Made by a program: the position numbers and the translations under genes. The notes under the pieces were generated by a model. It did not search any database and was not told the origin of the DNA. It was given only the letters and a program-made list of their open reading frames with translations. From positions 1-33,985 of the forward strand of contig QHZW01000329.1 of assembly GCA_003224815.1 (NCBI GenBank): DNA of 33,985 nt, given 5' to 3'. This document shows positions 21,804-30,800 of the stretch, piece by piece. How positions within the stretch are numbered: position 1 is the first letter of the stretch; each line of letters begins with the position of its first letter. This stretch comes from Acidobacteriota bacterium (lineage in GTDB: Bacteria > Acidobacteriota > Terriglobia > Terriglobales > Acidobacteriaceae).

Positions 21804-22199
21804 TCAGGTTTTAGTGGGACGCGACAGGGTGGCCACACTAGATAGCGCAGCCACGCTCCACACGGCGAGCGATGCTTCACGTGCATAACGAGCGACAGCG
21901 GGCTGGGCCGAGGTCCAAGCGGAGAAGATAAGACCGATGGTGAAGGCCGCGAGGGCGCATCCGAACAGCAAGCGTTCGCGCCAGCAGCGCGTTTCGGAAA
22001 GTAGTCCGGCCGTCAGAACCAACCACACCGCCCAGGTAAGCACTGTCCACCAACCATTCTGCCAAAAGAAATCTCCGTCGCGGAGATCTGCATATGCAGA
22101 ATACGCAAAATAGGCAGAGACCAGGAATCCCGCAATACTGAGAACAGGTTTGCCACAAATGAGATGTGTTCTTTTCGGCGGCTTTACCGGTTCTTCCAC
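21804..22199 (-). CDS. Small four-helix membrane protein of unknown function
   Basis: 131 residues from a GTG at 22199 that overlaps the end of the upstream crotonase gene by 16 nt. Four hydrophobic segments: VLSIAGFLVSAYFAYSAYA, WWTVLTWAVWLVLTAGLL, LLFGCALAAFTIGLIFSAW and SLAVWSVAALSSVATL. A polar, basic N-terminus (EEPVKPPKRTH) precedes them. No ribosome binding site; translation is probably coupled to the preceding gene. No family recognised; could aid substrate entry or anchor the pathway. It ends 19 nt before the CoA-transferase alpha gene. Confidence 0.72.
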   Translation of the reverse strand: MEEPVKPPKRTHLICGKPVLSIAGFLVSAYFAYSAYADLRDGDFFWQNGWWTVLTWAVWLVLTAGLLSETRCWRERLLFGCALAAFTIGLIFSAWTSAQPAVARYAREASLAVWSVAALSSVATLSRPTKT

Positions 22200-22957
22200 C
22201 GCGGCGGGCGTTTCTCCAGGAATGCTCGTATTCCCTCCTGCGCGTCATCGGTCTTCATCAGCTCGTCGAGATATATTCTTTCGGCGCGCGCCAAGCCCTT
22301 GTCAAAGTGTATGGCGTCCCAAGCATAAACCGCTTTTTTGGTCAGGGCCAGAGTTGCGGGGCTGAGCCCGCGCAGACGATCAAGCACCTGATTAAGGTGA
22401 GCATCGAGACTTTCGGAATCGACGCTTTGGGTGACAAGTCCGATTGCGTGCGCGTCAGAGCCAGAGATCGTTTTGCTCGTGAGAATCAGTTCGACCGCTC
22501 GCTTGGTAGAAATCAGCGAGGCAAGCGCAGTAACCGCGACCGGCGGGAAACATCCGAGTTGTATTTCCGGAAAACCCCAAAGTGCGTCATGGGTTGAATA
22601 CACTAGATCGCAAACCATGGCTAGTTCGGCGCCGCCACCGAGACAATGTCCGTGAACGACGGCGATGGTGACCTTTTTTGAAGCGACCAGGGCGCGGATC
22701 ACAGCGTGGAATTTCTCGAGCATGGTCGAGACCTGATCTGGAGTGTGTGCGGCAACATCAACTCCGGCGGAGAACGAATTTCCTGCTCCGCGTATCACGA
22801 TGGTTGAGATTTCGTTTCGTGATTCGATTTCAGCAAGCGCAGAAGCGAGTTCGTCCATCATCCAAATGTCGATGACATTGAGAGGAGGACTGGAAAGAGT
22901 GAGATAGGCTACCGGAGACTCGAGTTTCACGATCATGCGTTGCTCGGAGTAGTTCAC
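22184..22957 (-). CDS. Enoyl-CoA hydratase/isomerase (crotonase superfamily)
   Basis: 257 residues from the GTG at 22957, chosen because it follows the previous stop codon by 7 nt with AAGG upstream; ATG at 22936 is an alternative. The crotonase core includes oxyanion-hole segments GNSFSAGVDVAAH and GHCLGGGAELA. Both hydratase-type glutamates are present: E111 (GGGAELAMVCD) and E131 (GFPEIQLG). It ends with the typical AFLEKRPPRWKNR helix. Sandwiched between the two CoA-transferase-like subunit genes, an order reminiscent of the echA20-ipdAB group in actinobacterial steroid degradation. The exact CoA-ester substrate is unknown. Confidence 0.92.
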   Translation of the reverse strand: MNYSEQRMIVKLESPVAYLTLSSPPLNVIDIWMMDELASALAEIESRNEISTIVIRGAGNSFSAGVDVAAHTPDQVSTMLEKFHAVIRALVASKKVTIAVVHGHCLGGGAELAMVCDLVYSTHDALWGFPEIQLGCFPPVAVTALASLISTKRAVELILTSKTISGSDAHAIGLVTQSVDSESLDAHLNQVLDRLRGLSPATLALTKKAVYAWDAIHFDKGLARAERIYLDELMKTDDAQEGIRAFLEKRPPRWKNR

Positions 22958-22964
22958 CGATACC

Positions 22965-23768
22965 TTAACTCGTCCAGAAGCCTTCTTTGTCGTATTCACG
23001 AATAGCTTGCAATTCTGCCCGCGAGGGCGCAGCCGTTGTCTGAACTTCGTCCACAACCTTCAACTTCCAGCCTGTGTTCATGACGACATCGTCGACATCG
23101 ATTCCCGGATGCACCGAATGCAAATAAGCTTCGCCATCCTCGCGGAACCGCAGAACCGCCTTGGTGGTAATCGCTGCCGACGGCCCGCCACGCGGTAATC
23201 CAACTCGCTTGCGCCAGCCGGGACCATCGCCATTCCCGGGGCTGGTCAGAAACGAAACTCGCTCAGGAAGGCGCTCTTTCTTATGTTCCAGCAAAACGAC
23301 AAATCGATGCGCCAGAGATGCGATATCGCAAGCGCCGCCGGAGCCTGGCAACCGAATTATGCCTCGCGGTCCCTGTACCTGGGTTGAGTTGAGATTGCCG
23401 AAGCGGTCCACCTCGGCCGCGCCGAGAAAGCCAAGATGCACGCGCCCGGATTGCAGCAACGACATGACGCTGATCATTTCGAGGCACTGTGTCGCGCCAA
23501 GAATGTTGGGCGGATCGGCCATGGTATAGATCAGCTGCGATGCAGGCGAATTTCGGATGACGCCATTCTCAAAAATTCCCACGGCATTGGGCGCGTGGGT
23601 TTTCTTGGCGACCACAAATGCGATTAAAGGCAGGCGCATGCCGACAAAAACCAATTCGCCGTCGCAGATTTCCCGGGCGGCAGCGCAGACCATGAGTTCG
23701 GAAAGAGTGTAATCTACGGAGTTTTGCTCCGCCGGGCGAATCTGGAGACCCGCCCCTATTATGGTCAT
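22965..23768 (-). CDS. CoA-transferase-like beta subunit (GctB/IpdB-type)
   Basis: 267 residues with the class I CoA-transferase beta fold: YTLSELMVCAAAREICDGEL, then the glutamate motif FENGVIR with E67-N68-G69, and SLLQSGRVHLGFLGAAEVDR further on. In classical CoA transferases the motif Glu forms the acyl/CoA thioester; its presence leaves genuine transferase activity possible. The IpdB branch uses the fold for hydrolytic ring opening. The ATG at 23768 lies 6 nt after a TGA in the frame I believe is the real end of the upstream oxygenase gene. It pairs with the alpha subunit gene two genes downstream, so the subunit genes are split by a crotonase and a membrane protein gene. Confidence 0.9.
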   Translation of the reverse strand: MTIIGAGLQIRPAEQNSVDYTLSELMVCAAAREICDGELVFVGMRLPLIAFVVAKKTHAPNAVGIFENGVIRNSPASQLIYTMADPPNILGATQCLEMISVMSLLQSGRVHLGFLGAAEVDRFGNLNSTQVQGPRGIIRLPGSGGACDIASLAHRFVVLLEHKKERLPERVSFLTSPGNGDGPGWRKRVGLPRGGPSAAITTKAVLRFREDGEAYLHSVHPGIDVDDVVMNTGWKLKVVDEVQTTAAPSRAELQAIREYDKEGFWTS

Positions 23769-23774
23769 TTGTCG

Positions 23775-24846
23775 TCACAAATTGATTGCCGACTTGCGCG
23801 GTTCGGCGATCCGAAAAGCGCTGCTCGTATTCTTTGTCTTCCATTGGAGCGCCAGTCTGGGGGTGAAACTTCTGATTCGCCCACTTGCCGATCATGCGAT
23901 TGAACTTGATGTCCGGCGCGTAGAGCTTTGGGTCCCCTGGCTTCAAGACCGTGTTGAAGCGGTCGATCAATCCCGAAACTTCATCGCGATACAGCTTGCG
24001 GTTGTAATCGTTGAGATCGTCGAGATCGGCCTGTTTCTCATTCTTCGGCTCGTCGTAGCGACCCTTGATTCCCCATACATAAGCCCAGTGCGCGGACGAA
24101 GAATGGTCGGTTCCGAACAGGTCGTAAGAACTCGAAAGCCATTTATTAAGATATTTCTGGATCAGCCACGCAGGAATGACGCCGGCCTGGACAATGCGCC
24201 GCAGCCCATCGTTGCCACACCCCATGTGGAACGCTTCTTCACGAAGCATGTACGACATTGACCGTCCAAGCGGCGCAAAAGCCGAATACTTCAGCATCTG
24301 CAACTGAAATTTTCCGTCGCGGTCGACGAAATCGGTGTAGGTGAAGAAATCCATCCAGTTGTCGACGTCCACGTTGAAAGCGCCGAGCAGACGCTTGTTC
24401 TCGAAGGCACGGCGCTCCAGCATCTTTTGTGCCTCGACTTTGCCGGAGTAGCCAAAGTGCTCCACCAGCAAGGCACACATCTGCCAGCCATGGCGCATCT
24501 CCTCGATCATCACGCGGGTAATGGCACGGCGGTCCCAGTCGGTGGGGGCGGTCTCGAATAAATAACGCTGCTGCTCGACGCTAGCAAATTCGGTATCGCC
24601 CTGATAGACGATCATGTTCAGCAGGGCGTCGCGCATTTGCTGCGTGGGAATCTGGCGCAAGTTTTCCCATTTGCGCTTGCCTTTGAAATGGCCGAACTGG
24701 ATTTCGTCGGTCTCAATGGCACCAAACAACGTGTCGAATTTGAAGCTGGCGATCTCATCGCGATTGACGCCAATCTCTTTACGCCATTCGTCGAAGAGTC
24801 CGACCCAGTCAGAAAATGTTCCGATTTTTGCTACTTTGCCCGGCAT
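23775..24846 (-). CDS. Diiron carboxylate oxygenase, PaaA/BoxB-like (frameshift near the 3' end)
   Basis: A ferritin-like diiron protein resembling phenylacetyl-CoA/benzoyl-CoA epoxidase catalytic subunits. Two E-x2-H metal motifs, E116-x2-H119 (IEEMRHGW) and E204-x2-H207 (REEAFHMG), with upstream E86 (GDTEFASVEQQ). The frame from ATG 24846 continues to 23569, overlapping the beta-subunit gene by 200 nt with Arg-rich nonsense (after about residue 343). A neighbouring frame instead reads SAFRIAEPRKSAINL and stops at TGA 23775-23777, 6 nt before the next ATG. A one-base indel near 23823 therefore seems likely, with the intact product about 357 aa. It would epoxidise or hydroxylate an aromatic or unsaturated CoA ester; the reductase partner is not in the window. 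Confidence 0.78.
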
Positions 24847-24858
24847 AGTAAAATCTCA

Positions 24859-24916
24859 GCACTCGGCATTTAGCCATTTGCACCTAGTCCGAACTGGCAG
24901 TCCGAAAGCCGAGTGC
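24859..24916. repeat. Inverted repeat in the spacer between crotonase and oxygenase genes
   Basis: GCACTCGGC (24859-24867) and GCCGAGTGC (24908-24916) are exact 9-bp arms. Between and around them are further short repeats: AGTCCGAA twice, and CCATTTGC/GCCAAATGG/GCCAAATGC. It resembles the repeat-built spacers at 14800-14844 and 16741-16850. Confidence 0.55.
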
Positions 24917-24950
24917 CAAATGGTAACTGCCAAATGCACTTTATCTAGCC

Positions 24951-25697
24951 TTAAACTCCGCTGGACGCTTCTCCACGTACGCGGCCAGACTCCATGGGAA
25001 TTTCCCAACCCGTCTGCACTGCGCGCTTGATTCTGCCAACGGCTTTGGCAGCTTTATTCGGCGGACAGAACTGACGCGCATACTCCACGACGTTATCCAT
25101 GAAGCCTTCGCGCTCGTAAATGTCGTTGATGATCCCAAGTTCCAGCGCTTCTTCGAACGAAAAAGTGTTTCCGGTGACCATCAGTTCGATGGCTTTGCTC
25201 TTCCCTACAAGCCGCGAAAGCCGCTGCGTTCCGCCTGTGCCTGGGAGTACGCCGAGATTCACTTCGGGCAAACCGATCTTGCCGGCATCCTTGCGGGCGA
25301 TGCGAATGTCTGCAGCCATCGCGATCTCGAGTCCGCCGCCGACCGTGTGGCCGTTCAGTGCCGCGATCACCAGCTTCGGCGTATGTTCCAGCCGGAGCAG
25401 CATCTCGTTAGCATGCAAACAGAAGTAATACTTGAAGGTGGGATCGACGCTGGCCAGCATCTTGATATTCGCGCCGGCGGAGAAAAACTTGTCGCCCGCA
25501 CCGGTCAATAGCAGGACATAGACATCATTTTCCATGCGCGCCTTCAGAATGGCTTCATCCAACTGCCGGTTCATCTCGTAGGTATAAGTATTTGCTGGCG
25601 GATCGTTCATCTCGATGATGGCAACCCCGCCATCTACCCGATAATTCACGAGTTGTTTGATTTCCCGCTCAGTGGCTGGCTGCAAAGTTGTTGCCAT
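24951..25697 (-). CDS. Enoyl-CoA hydratase (crotonase) with frameshifted C-terminus
   Basis: First gene of the putative CoA-ester operon; AGGAG 7 nt before the ATG at 25697. A complete crotonase core: GDKFFSAGANIKML and GHTVGGGLE oxyanion-hole strands, and catalytic glutamates E124 (GGGLEIAMAAD) and E145 (GLPEVNLGVLPGTGGTQRL). After QTGWEIPMESG the frame ends in RVRGEASSGV at 24951. An adjacent frame reads LAAYVEKRPAEFKAR and stops at 24941, exactly the usual C-terminal helix of this family. Loss of one copy of a CTGGC/CTGGC tandem, or a one-base insertion, near 24985-24992 would explain it. The core is intact, so partial activity is possible. Confidence 0.9.
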   Translation of the reverse strand: MATTLQPATEREIKQLVNYRVDGGVAIIEMNDPPANTYTYEMNRQLDEAILKARMENDVYVLLLTGAGDKFFSAGANIKMLASVDPTFKYYFCLHANEMLLRLEHTPKLVIAALNGHTVGGGLEIAMAADIRIARKDAGKIGLPEVNLGVLPGTGGTQRLSRLVGKSKAIELMVTGNTFSFEEALELGIINDIYEREGFMDNVVEYARQFCPPNKAAKAVGRIKRAVQTGWEIPMESGRVRGEASSGV

Positions 25698-25739
25698 GGG
25701 TTCTCCTCGGGCCGGATAGCGGTTAAAGCGTGCACATAA

Positions 25740-25745
25740 ATTGTA
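25740..25745 (-). promoter_or_regulatory. Putative -10 box upstream of the CoA-ester operon
   Basis: TACAAT (25745-25740 on the minus strand; 5/6 match) about 43 nt upstream of the crotonase ATG; no convincing -35. A CCGAC/GTCGG hairpin (about 25774-25789), which could end the aldolase transcript, lies just upstream. Confidence 0.35.
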
Positions 25746-25796
25746 GCCTTTTTCGCGAATGATGAACTCTGGCCAAGCCGACGGAGCGGTCGGTTT

Positions 25797-26954
25797 TCAG
25801 TTCCGAATATCTGTCATCAACTGCTCCACTTGAGCCTTTTGCTCAGCCGTAAGCGGCAGCAGGGGCAGTCGGGGCGTCCCGCCGTAGTATCCGTTGAGAT
25901 CGGCCGCGTACTTCAGCGCTGGAATTCCGAGTTCGGCACCCACACGCGTTGCGGAATTCGAGATCCGTTCCTGTTTCAGACGAGCGAGTTCCGCGTCGCC
26001 CTCCTTCCAGGCGGCGTAGATTTCGTAGCAGGCAGTTGGGGCTGGAGAGGCGAAGGCCAGGACCGCACCTACCGCGCCCGCTTCAAGGGACGGTAGCAGC
26101 CGCTGAGCAGCACCGGCGAGAATTTGAAAGCCAACTTCTTTCTGACGGGTTTTGGTGTTTCCGATTACCTGAATGGAAGATGATGATGCGGAGCTTCGCT
26201 CCACAGGACCCATTCGGTTCCCTCCCGGCGGTCGGTCGCTGAGGGCAGGCTTCGCAGGGGCGTTCGTCCCCACGTGTTCTGTGCCAATTCCCGCCAGCGC
26301 ACCCACAGGGATAAGTTCGCCACCGTTGCTAGAGACAGGCTCGGCGGCTCTCAACATTCTCGGCGTAACCGCCGCGAACGTCTCCGTTACAGTTGCACTG
26401 CGCTTGACGTGGCGCGTGTCTTGCGCCATCTGTCGAATTTTCTCTGCATCACCGCCGGACTCCTTGATCCCAATGATGTTCGGATGCTCGGCCAGCTCGA
26501 TAACCAGCTCGGAAGGCACGTCGTACTTCGTGAATACTGGAACGCTGTAGATCAGCACCGGAATAGGCGAGCGGTCCGCGACCGTTCGATAGAACGCGAG
26601 CAGATTCGCCGCCTGCATCTGCGGACGATAGAAATGCGGCGTGCGCACGAGAGCGGCATCATAGCCCAGATCGGCCGCGTATTCCGTAAGCTTCAAAGTT
26701 TCGACCGCCGACTCCGCCCCGGTGCCCGCGATCAGAACTTTGTGCGGGGCGCAGGCTTCACGAGCTGTCTTCAGCACCTCACGGCGCTCCTCGTCAGAGA
26801 GCATGATCGCCTCTCCGGTCGAGCCAAGCACGACGATACCTGCCACTGGAGTCTTCGAATAGCGTTCGACGTTATGCTCGAGCTTTTTCAGATACACGCG
26901 TCCGTCGGAGTAAAACGGCGTGGTAATTGGAGGAAAGATGCCCTGAAGAAACAT
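25797..26954 (-). CDS. DapA/NanA-family (dihydrodipicolinate synthase-like) aldolase with internal insertion
   Basis: 385 residues against about 290-310 for the family. It is a (beta/alpha)8 class I aldolase: GSTGEAIMLSDEERREVL (44-61), Y136 in LIYSVPVFTK, and Schiff-base K164 in IIGIKESGGD. The C-terminal strand set resumes at GFQILAGAAQRLLPSLEAGA (275-294). Residues about 203-272 (plus positions 26139-26348) are low-complexity and Ser/Pro/Gly/Asn-rich (NAPAKPALSDRPPGGNRMG) and interrupt the barrel after helix RMLRAAE. The insert keeps the frame. K164 and Y136 suggest pyruvate-type aldol chemistry, but the DapA-specific residues are not fully conserved. Substrate is unknown; no neighbour defines the pathway. 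Confidence 0.85.
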   Translation of the reverse strand: MFLQGIFPPITTPFYSDGRVYLKKLEHNVERYSKTPVAGIVVLGSTGEAIMLSDEERREVLKTAREACAPHKVLIAGTGAESAVETLKLTEYAADLGYDAALVRTPHFYRPQMQAANLLAFYRTVADRSPIPVLIYSVPVFTKYDVPSELVIELAEHPNIIGIKESGGDAEKIRQMAQDTRHVKRSATVTETFAAVTPRMLRAAEPVSSNGGELIPVGALAGIGTEHVGTNAPAKPALSDRPPGGNRMGPVERSSASSSSIQVIGNTKTRQKEVGFQILAGAAQRLLPSLEAGAVGAVLAFASPAPTACYEIYAAWKEGDAELARLKQERISNSATRVGAELGIPALKYAADLNGYYGGTPRLPLLPLTAEQKAQVEQLMTDIRN

Positions 26955-27113
26955 GGCGTATCAGCTACAAGAGATCCGAATATCAATTCTAATATCAGCC
27001 AATCAGTAACGCGCGCTTATGGCACAAAGGTCTCATTGACTGCCACCGCATTAGGATGTACCACCCTGCCGCCATAAGGTTTAAAGAAACGGGTTCGCGC
27101 GATAGGAGGAACC

Positions 27114-27752
27114 ATGAAGCGGTTTTTGTGGGCACTTCCGATATTTTTGGTAGCAGTCTCTCTCGGCGCGTTCGCCGACGGGATCCGGTTCGGTCTCAGT
27201 CCGAATGACGGAAGTGGAGACAACTTTGGATACCTGGAGCAACGGGCAGGGTTCAGCATCCAGATACACGGCGGAACTCCGGTTGATTTCTTCCCGGCCG
27301 CCATCACCGATGCGTTTGGATACGCACCCGGTTCTGTGTTCGGGGGCGCGACCCAAGTCTTCTTCACAGATAGTTTCATTCAGGTCGGTAATAACACCTA
27401 CGATCTCGGATTCAGCGGTCCCGGCAGCCTGTTTGTCAGCAGTTTCACATTCCCGAATGATGGCACAGGCTTTACGACTCAGGTCCAGGGTAACTTTTCA
27501 GTTCCAGCGTACTATTACGTTGGTACACAACTCAAAACGATTAATGTCAGCGGAACCGGGTCAGGGACGATAACTTTTGCCTTCGATTCGATTACAGGCG
27601 TTTACTATGGTGCCAGTCCTGTGGTCTTCACCGGCAGCACCACTCCCGAGCCTGCCACCTTTGGGCTGATGGGAACGGGACTGATGACCATACTCGGGGT
27701 GTGGCGGTGGCGGAGGAAAATTAAGCGCGCTCGCAACTTAGAGCTTGCTTAG
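27114..27752 (+). CDS. PEP-CTERM sorting-domain exported protein
   Basis: 212 residues with an excellent ribosome binding site (AGGAGG 4 nt before the ATG at 27114). A signal peptide (about 1-21, ending GAFA) leads a beta-rich, Gly/Thr/Phe/Tyr-rich domain with no Cys. The C-terminal tripartite sorting signal is TPEPATFGLMGTG (P-E-P at 178-180), the hydrophobic LMTILGVW and the basic WRWRRKIKRAR. Such proteins are processed by exosortase (EpsH/XrtA-type) and usually go with exopolysaccharide; no exosortase gene is in the window. Convergent with carB. CGGCTTTCAGCCG (27761-27773) is a weak hairpin just downstream. Confidence 0.9.
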   Translation: MKRFLWALPIFLVAVSLGAFADGIRFGLSPNDGSGDNFGYLEQRAGFSIQIHGGTPVDFFPAAITDAFGYAPGSVFGGATQVFFTDSFIQVGNNTYDLGFSGPGSLFVSSFTFPNDGTGFTTQVQGNFSVPAYYYVGTQLKTINVSGTGSGTITFAFDSITGVYYGASPVVFTGSTTPEPATFGLMGTGLMTILGVWRWRRKIKRARNLELA

Positions 27753-27835
27753 GTCACTACCGGCTTTCAGCCGCATTGCTGACGAAATCCGATATCTGGC
27801 TATTCCGAATGGCTCCTGCCGGAGTTAACTGCTTC

Positions 27836-30800
27836 TCAGATCTTCGACACAGTTCTGTCCGCGTGCAACTGCTGCAGCGCCCTGACGTTCACTTCTCCTC
27901 GTTGTAAGGCAGCAATACCCTCCGCAGCGGCGCGGGCTGCGGCTAGAGTCGTAATCGTCGGGATGCGGGCCGTCACTGCGGCGCGGCGGATGGCCTTCTC
28001 GTCGAAGAATGGATCAGCGCCCTCAGGAGTGTTGACGATCAACTGAATGCGGTCGCCCTTAATGAGATCGACGACGTTCGGGCGTCCTTCTTTTACTTTG
28101 TACACGCGGTCGCACGCCATGCCCGCGGCTTCGATCACGTCGGCGGTGCCGGCAGTAGCGACCAGCTTGAATCCCATGTCAACAAATTTGCGGGCGACGT
28201 CACCAACGTGCGGCTTGTCGTGATCGGTAACGCTAATAAAGACCGTGCCTTGGGTTGGGAGCTTTTGTCCGGCGGCGATTTGAGCTTTGGCGAATGCTTC
28301 CCCGAAGTTGTCCGCCACGCCCATAACTTCGCCAGTGGATTTCATCTCCGGGCCGAGGACAGTATCCACCCCGGGAAATTTGTTCCACGGGAAAACGGGG
28401 GATTTGACGTAGTAAAACGACCCGGTATCGAGATCCTGCTGTTGCTCAATAAACTCGGGCAAGAATTCGCGGAGCTTGCGGCCCGTCATAAGGCGAGCGG
28501 CAATTTTCGCCATGGGGATGCCGGTGGCTTTGGAAACGTAAGGGACGGTGCGCGAGGCCCGAGGATTGACTTCGAGAACGTAAACTTTGCCGCCCTGGTG
28601 ACCATTATCAGTTTCGTATCCCGACCGCGGGATCGCAAACTGCACATTCATCAATCCGATCACTTTGAGCGCCCGAGCCAGCTTAAAGGTGTAATCGCGC
28701 ATGCGGTCGAGCAGATGTTCTGGAATATCCACCGCCGGCAGGACGCAGGACGAATCGCCGGAGTGGATGCCGGCTTCCTCAATGTGTTGCATAATTCCGC
28801 CGATCACCACATCTTCGCCATCGGCGAGCGCGTCCACGTCAACTTCGATCGCATCTTCGAGGAAATGGTCGATCAGTACCGGGCGGTCCTGCGAATATTC
28901 GACCGCTTCTTTCATGTAGCGGACGACTGTTTCTTCGTCGTAGGCAATGACCATCGCCCGGCCGCCGAGCACATAAGAAGGACGCACCAACACGGGATAG
29001 CCGATCATTGCGGCCCCCGCGACAGCCTCTTCGAGTGACGCCGCCATCGCGCCGGGTGCCTGCGGAATATTGAGTTCTTCGAGAAGCTTGTTGAAGCGTT
29101 TGCGGTCTTCGGCAAGGTCAATGGATTCGGGCGACGTGCCAATAATTTTCACGCCTGAATTTTTGAGCGGCAATGCCAGATTCAGCGGAGTCTGCCCGCC
29201 GAATTGGACGATGACACCGACATCTGCACCCGCTGAAGTCTCGTGCTCGTAAATCGCCCAGACGTCTTCGAACGTCAGCGGCTCGAAGTAGAGGCGGTCG
29301 CTGGTGTCGTAGTCGGTCGAAACCGTCTCCGGGTTACAGTTGACCATGATAGTTTCGTATTCGTCTTCGCGCAGGGCAAAGCTAGCATGGCAGCAGCAGT
29401 AGTCGAACTCAATTCCCTGCCCGATGCGGTTGGGCCCGCTACCGAGGATCATGACTTTCTTTTTTGGAGTCGGCGCGGCCTCGTCTTCGTCCTCATAGGT
29501 CGAATAGAGATATGGCGTGAAGCTTTCGAATTCGGCGGCGCAAGTGTCAACGCGCTTATAGACCGGCTGCACCTTGTGCTTCTTGCGCAGATGACGAATT
29601 TTTTCCTGATCGCCTTTGCCGCTCAACCGCCAGGTCCCGGCGAGGCGTCCGTCAGAGAAGCCCATGCGCTTGGCATCGCGCAGCACTTGGGTGGGGACAG
29701 ACTCGAGCGGATGCTTTTCAACCTCAAGCTGCATGTCGTTAATTTCTTTTAGTTGATAGAGGAACCACGGATCGATGCCGGTCATTTTTGCGAGCTGCTT
29801 GACCGTGTGTCCCTGACGGATCGCATAGCGAACGTAGCTCAAGCGTTCTGGATGTGGAGTTACGAGACGCTGCGTCAGAATCTTCGGTTCGATTTTCTCT
29901 GACCCGACGCGTTTGCCGGTATCGAGCGCGCGGATGCCTTTCATCAGTGCTTCTTTGAAGGTGCGGCCGATGGCCATGACCTCGCCGACTGACTTCATCT
30001 GCGGGCCGAGATTTTCGTCAGCGCCGGGAAACTTTTCAAATTGCCACTTGGGAATTTTGACGACCACATAGTCGAGTGTCGGCTCGAAGCAGGCAGGGGT
30101 CTTACGCGTGATGTCGTTGGGGATTTCATCGAGCGTGTAGCCGACGGCGAGCTTGGCGGCAATTTTCGCAATGGGGAAACCAGTTGCTTTCGAAGCTAAT
30201 GCAGAGGAACGCGACACGCGAGGATTCATCTCGATGATGACCATCCGACCCGTATGGGGATGGATGCCGAACTGGATGTTCGATCCGCCGGTTTCGACGC
30301 CGATCTCGCGGATCACCGCAATTGCGGCATCGCGCATGGCCTGATATTCACGGTCAGTGAGTGTCTGCGCCGGAGCGACGGTGATCGAGTCACCGGTGTG
30401 CACGCCCATGGGATCGAAGTTCTCGATCGAGCAAATGATAATGACGTTGTCTTTGAGGTCGCGCATAACCTCAAGTTCGTACTCTTTCCATCCGAGGACG
30501 GATTCTTCGATGAGCGCTTCGTGCACGGGCGAGAAATCGAGGCCGCGAGCAAGGACTTCCAGCAGTTCTTCGCGGTTGTAAGCCATGCCTCCGCCGGAAC
30601 CGCCGAGCGTAAAGGATGGACGCACGATCACCGGGAAGCCGATTTTGCCAGCGAACTCGAGGCCGCTTTTCAGGTCATTGACCAACTGCGATTTTGGAAT
30701 ATCGAGGCCAATCTTCTGCATCGCATCTTTGAAGTACAGGCGGTCTTCGGCCTTCTTGATGGCTTCGACGTTCGCGCCGATCAGCTTGACGTTGTACTTT

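Noticed and set aside
21785-21886. N-terminal extension of the CoA-transferase alpha subunit to 21886
   Set aside because: The added residues do not resemble the family and would overlap the membrane protein gene; ATG 21784 fits the family start.
26274-27077. 267-codon plus frame opposite the aldolase gene
   Set aside because: Arg/His-rich antisense shadow without domain.
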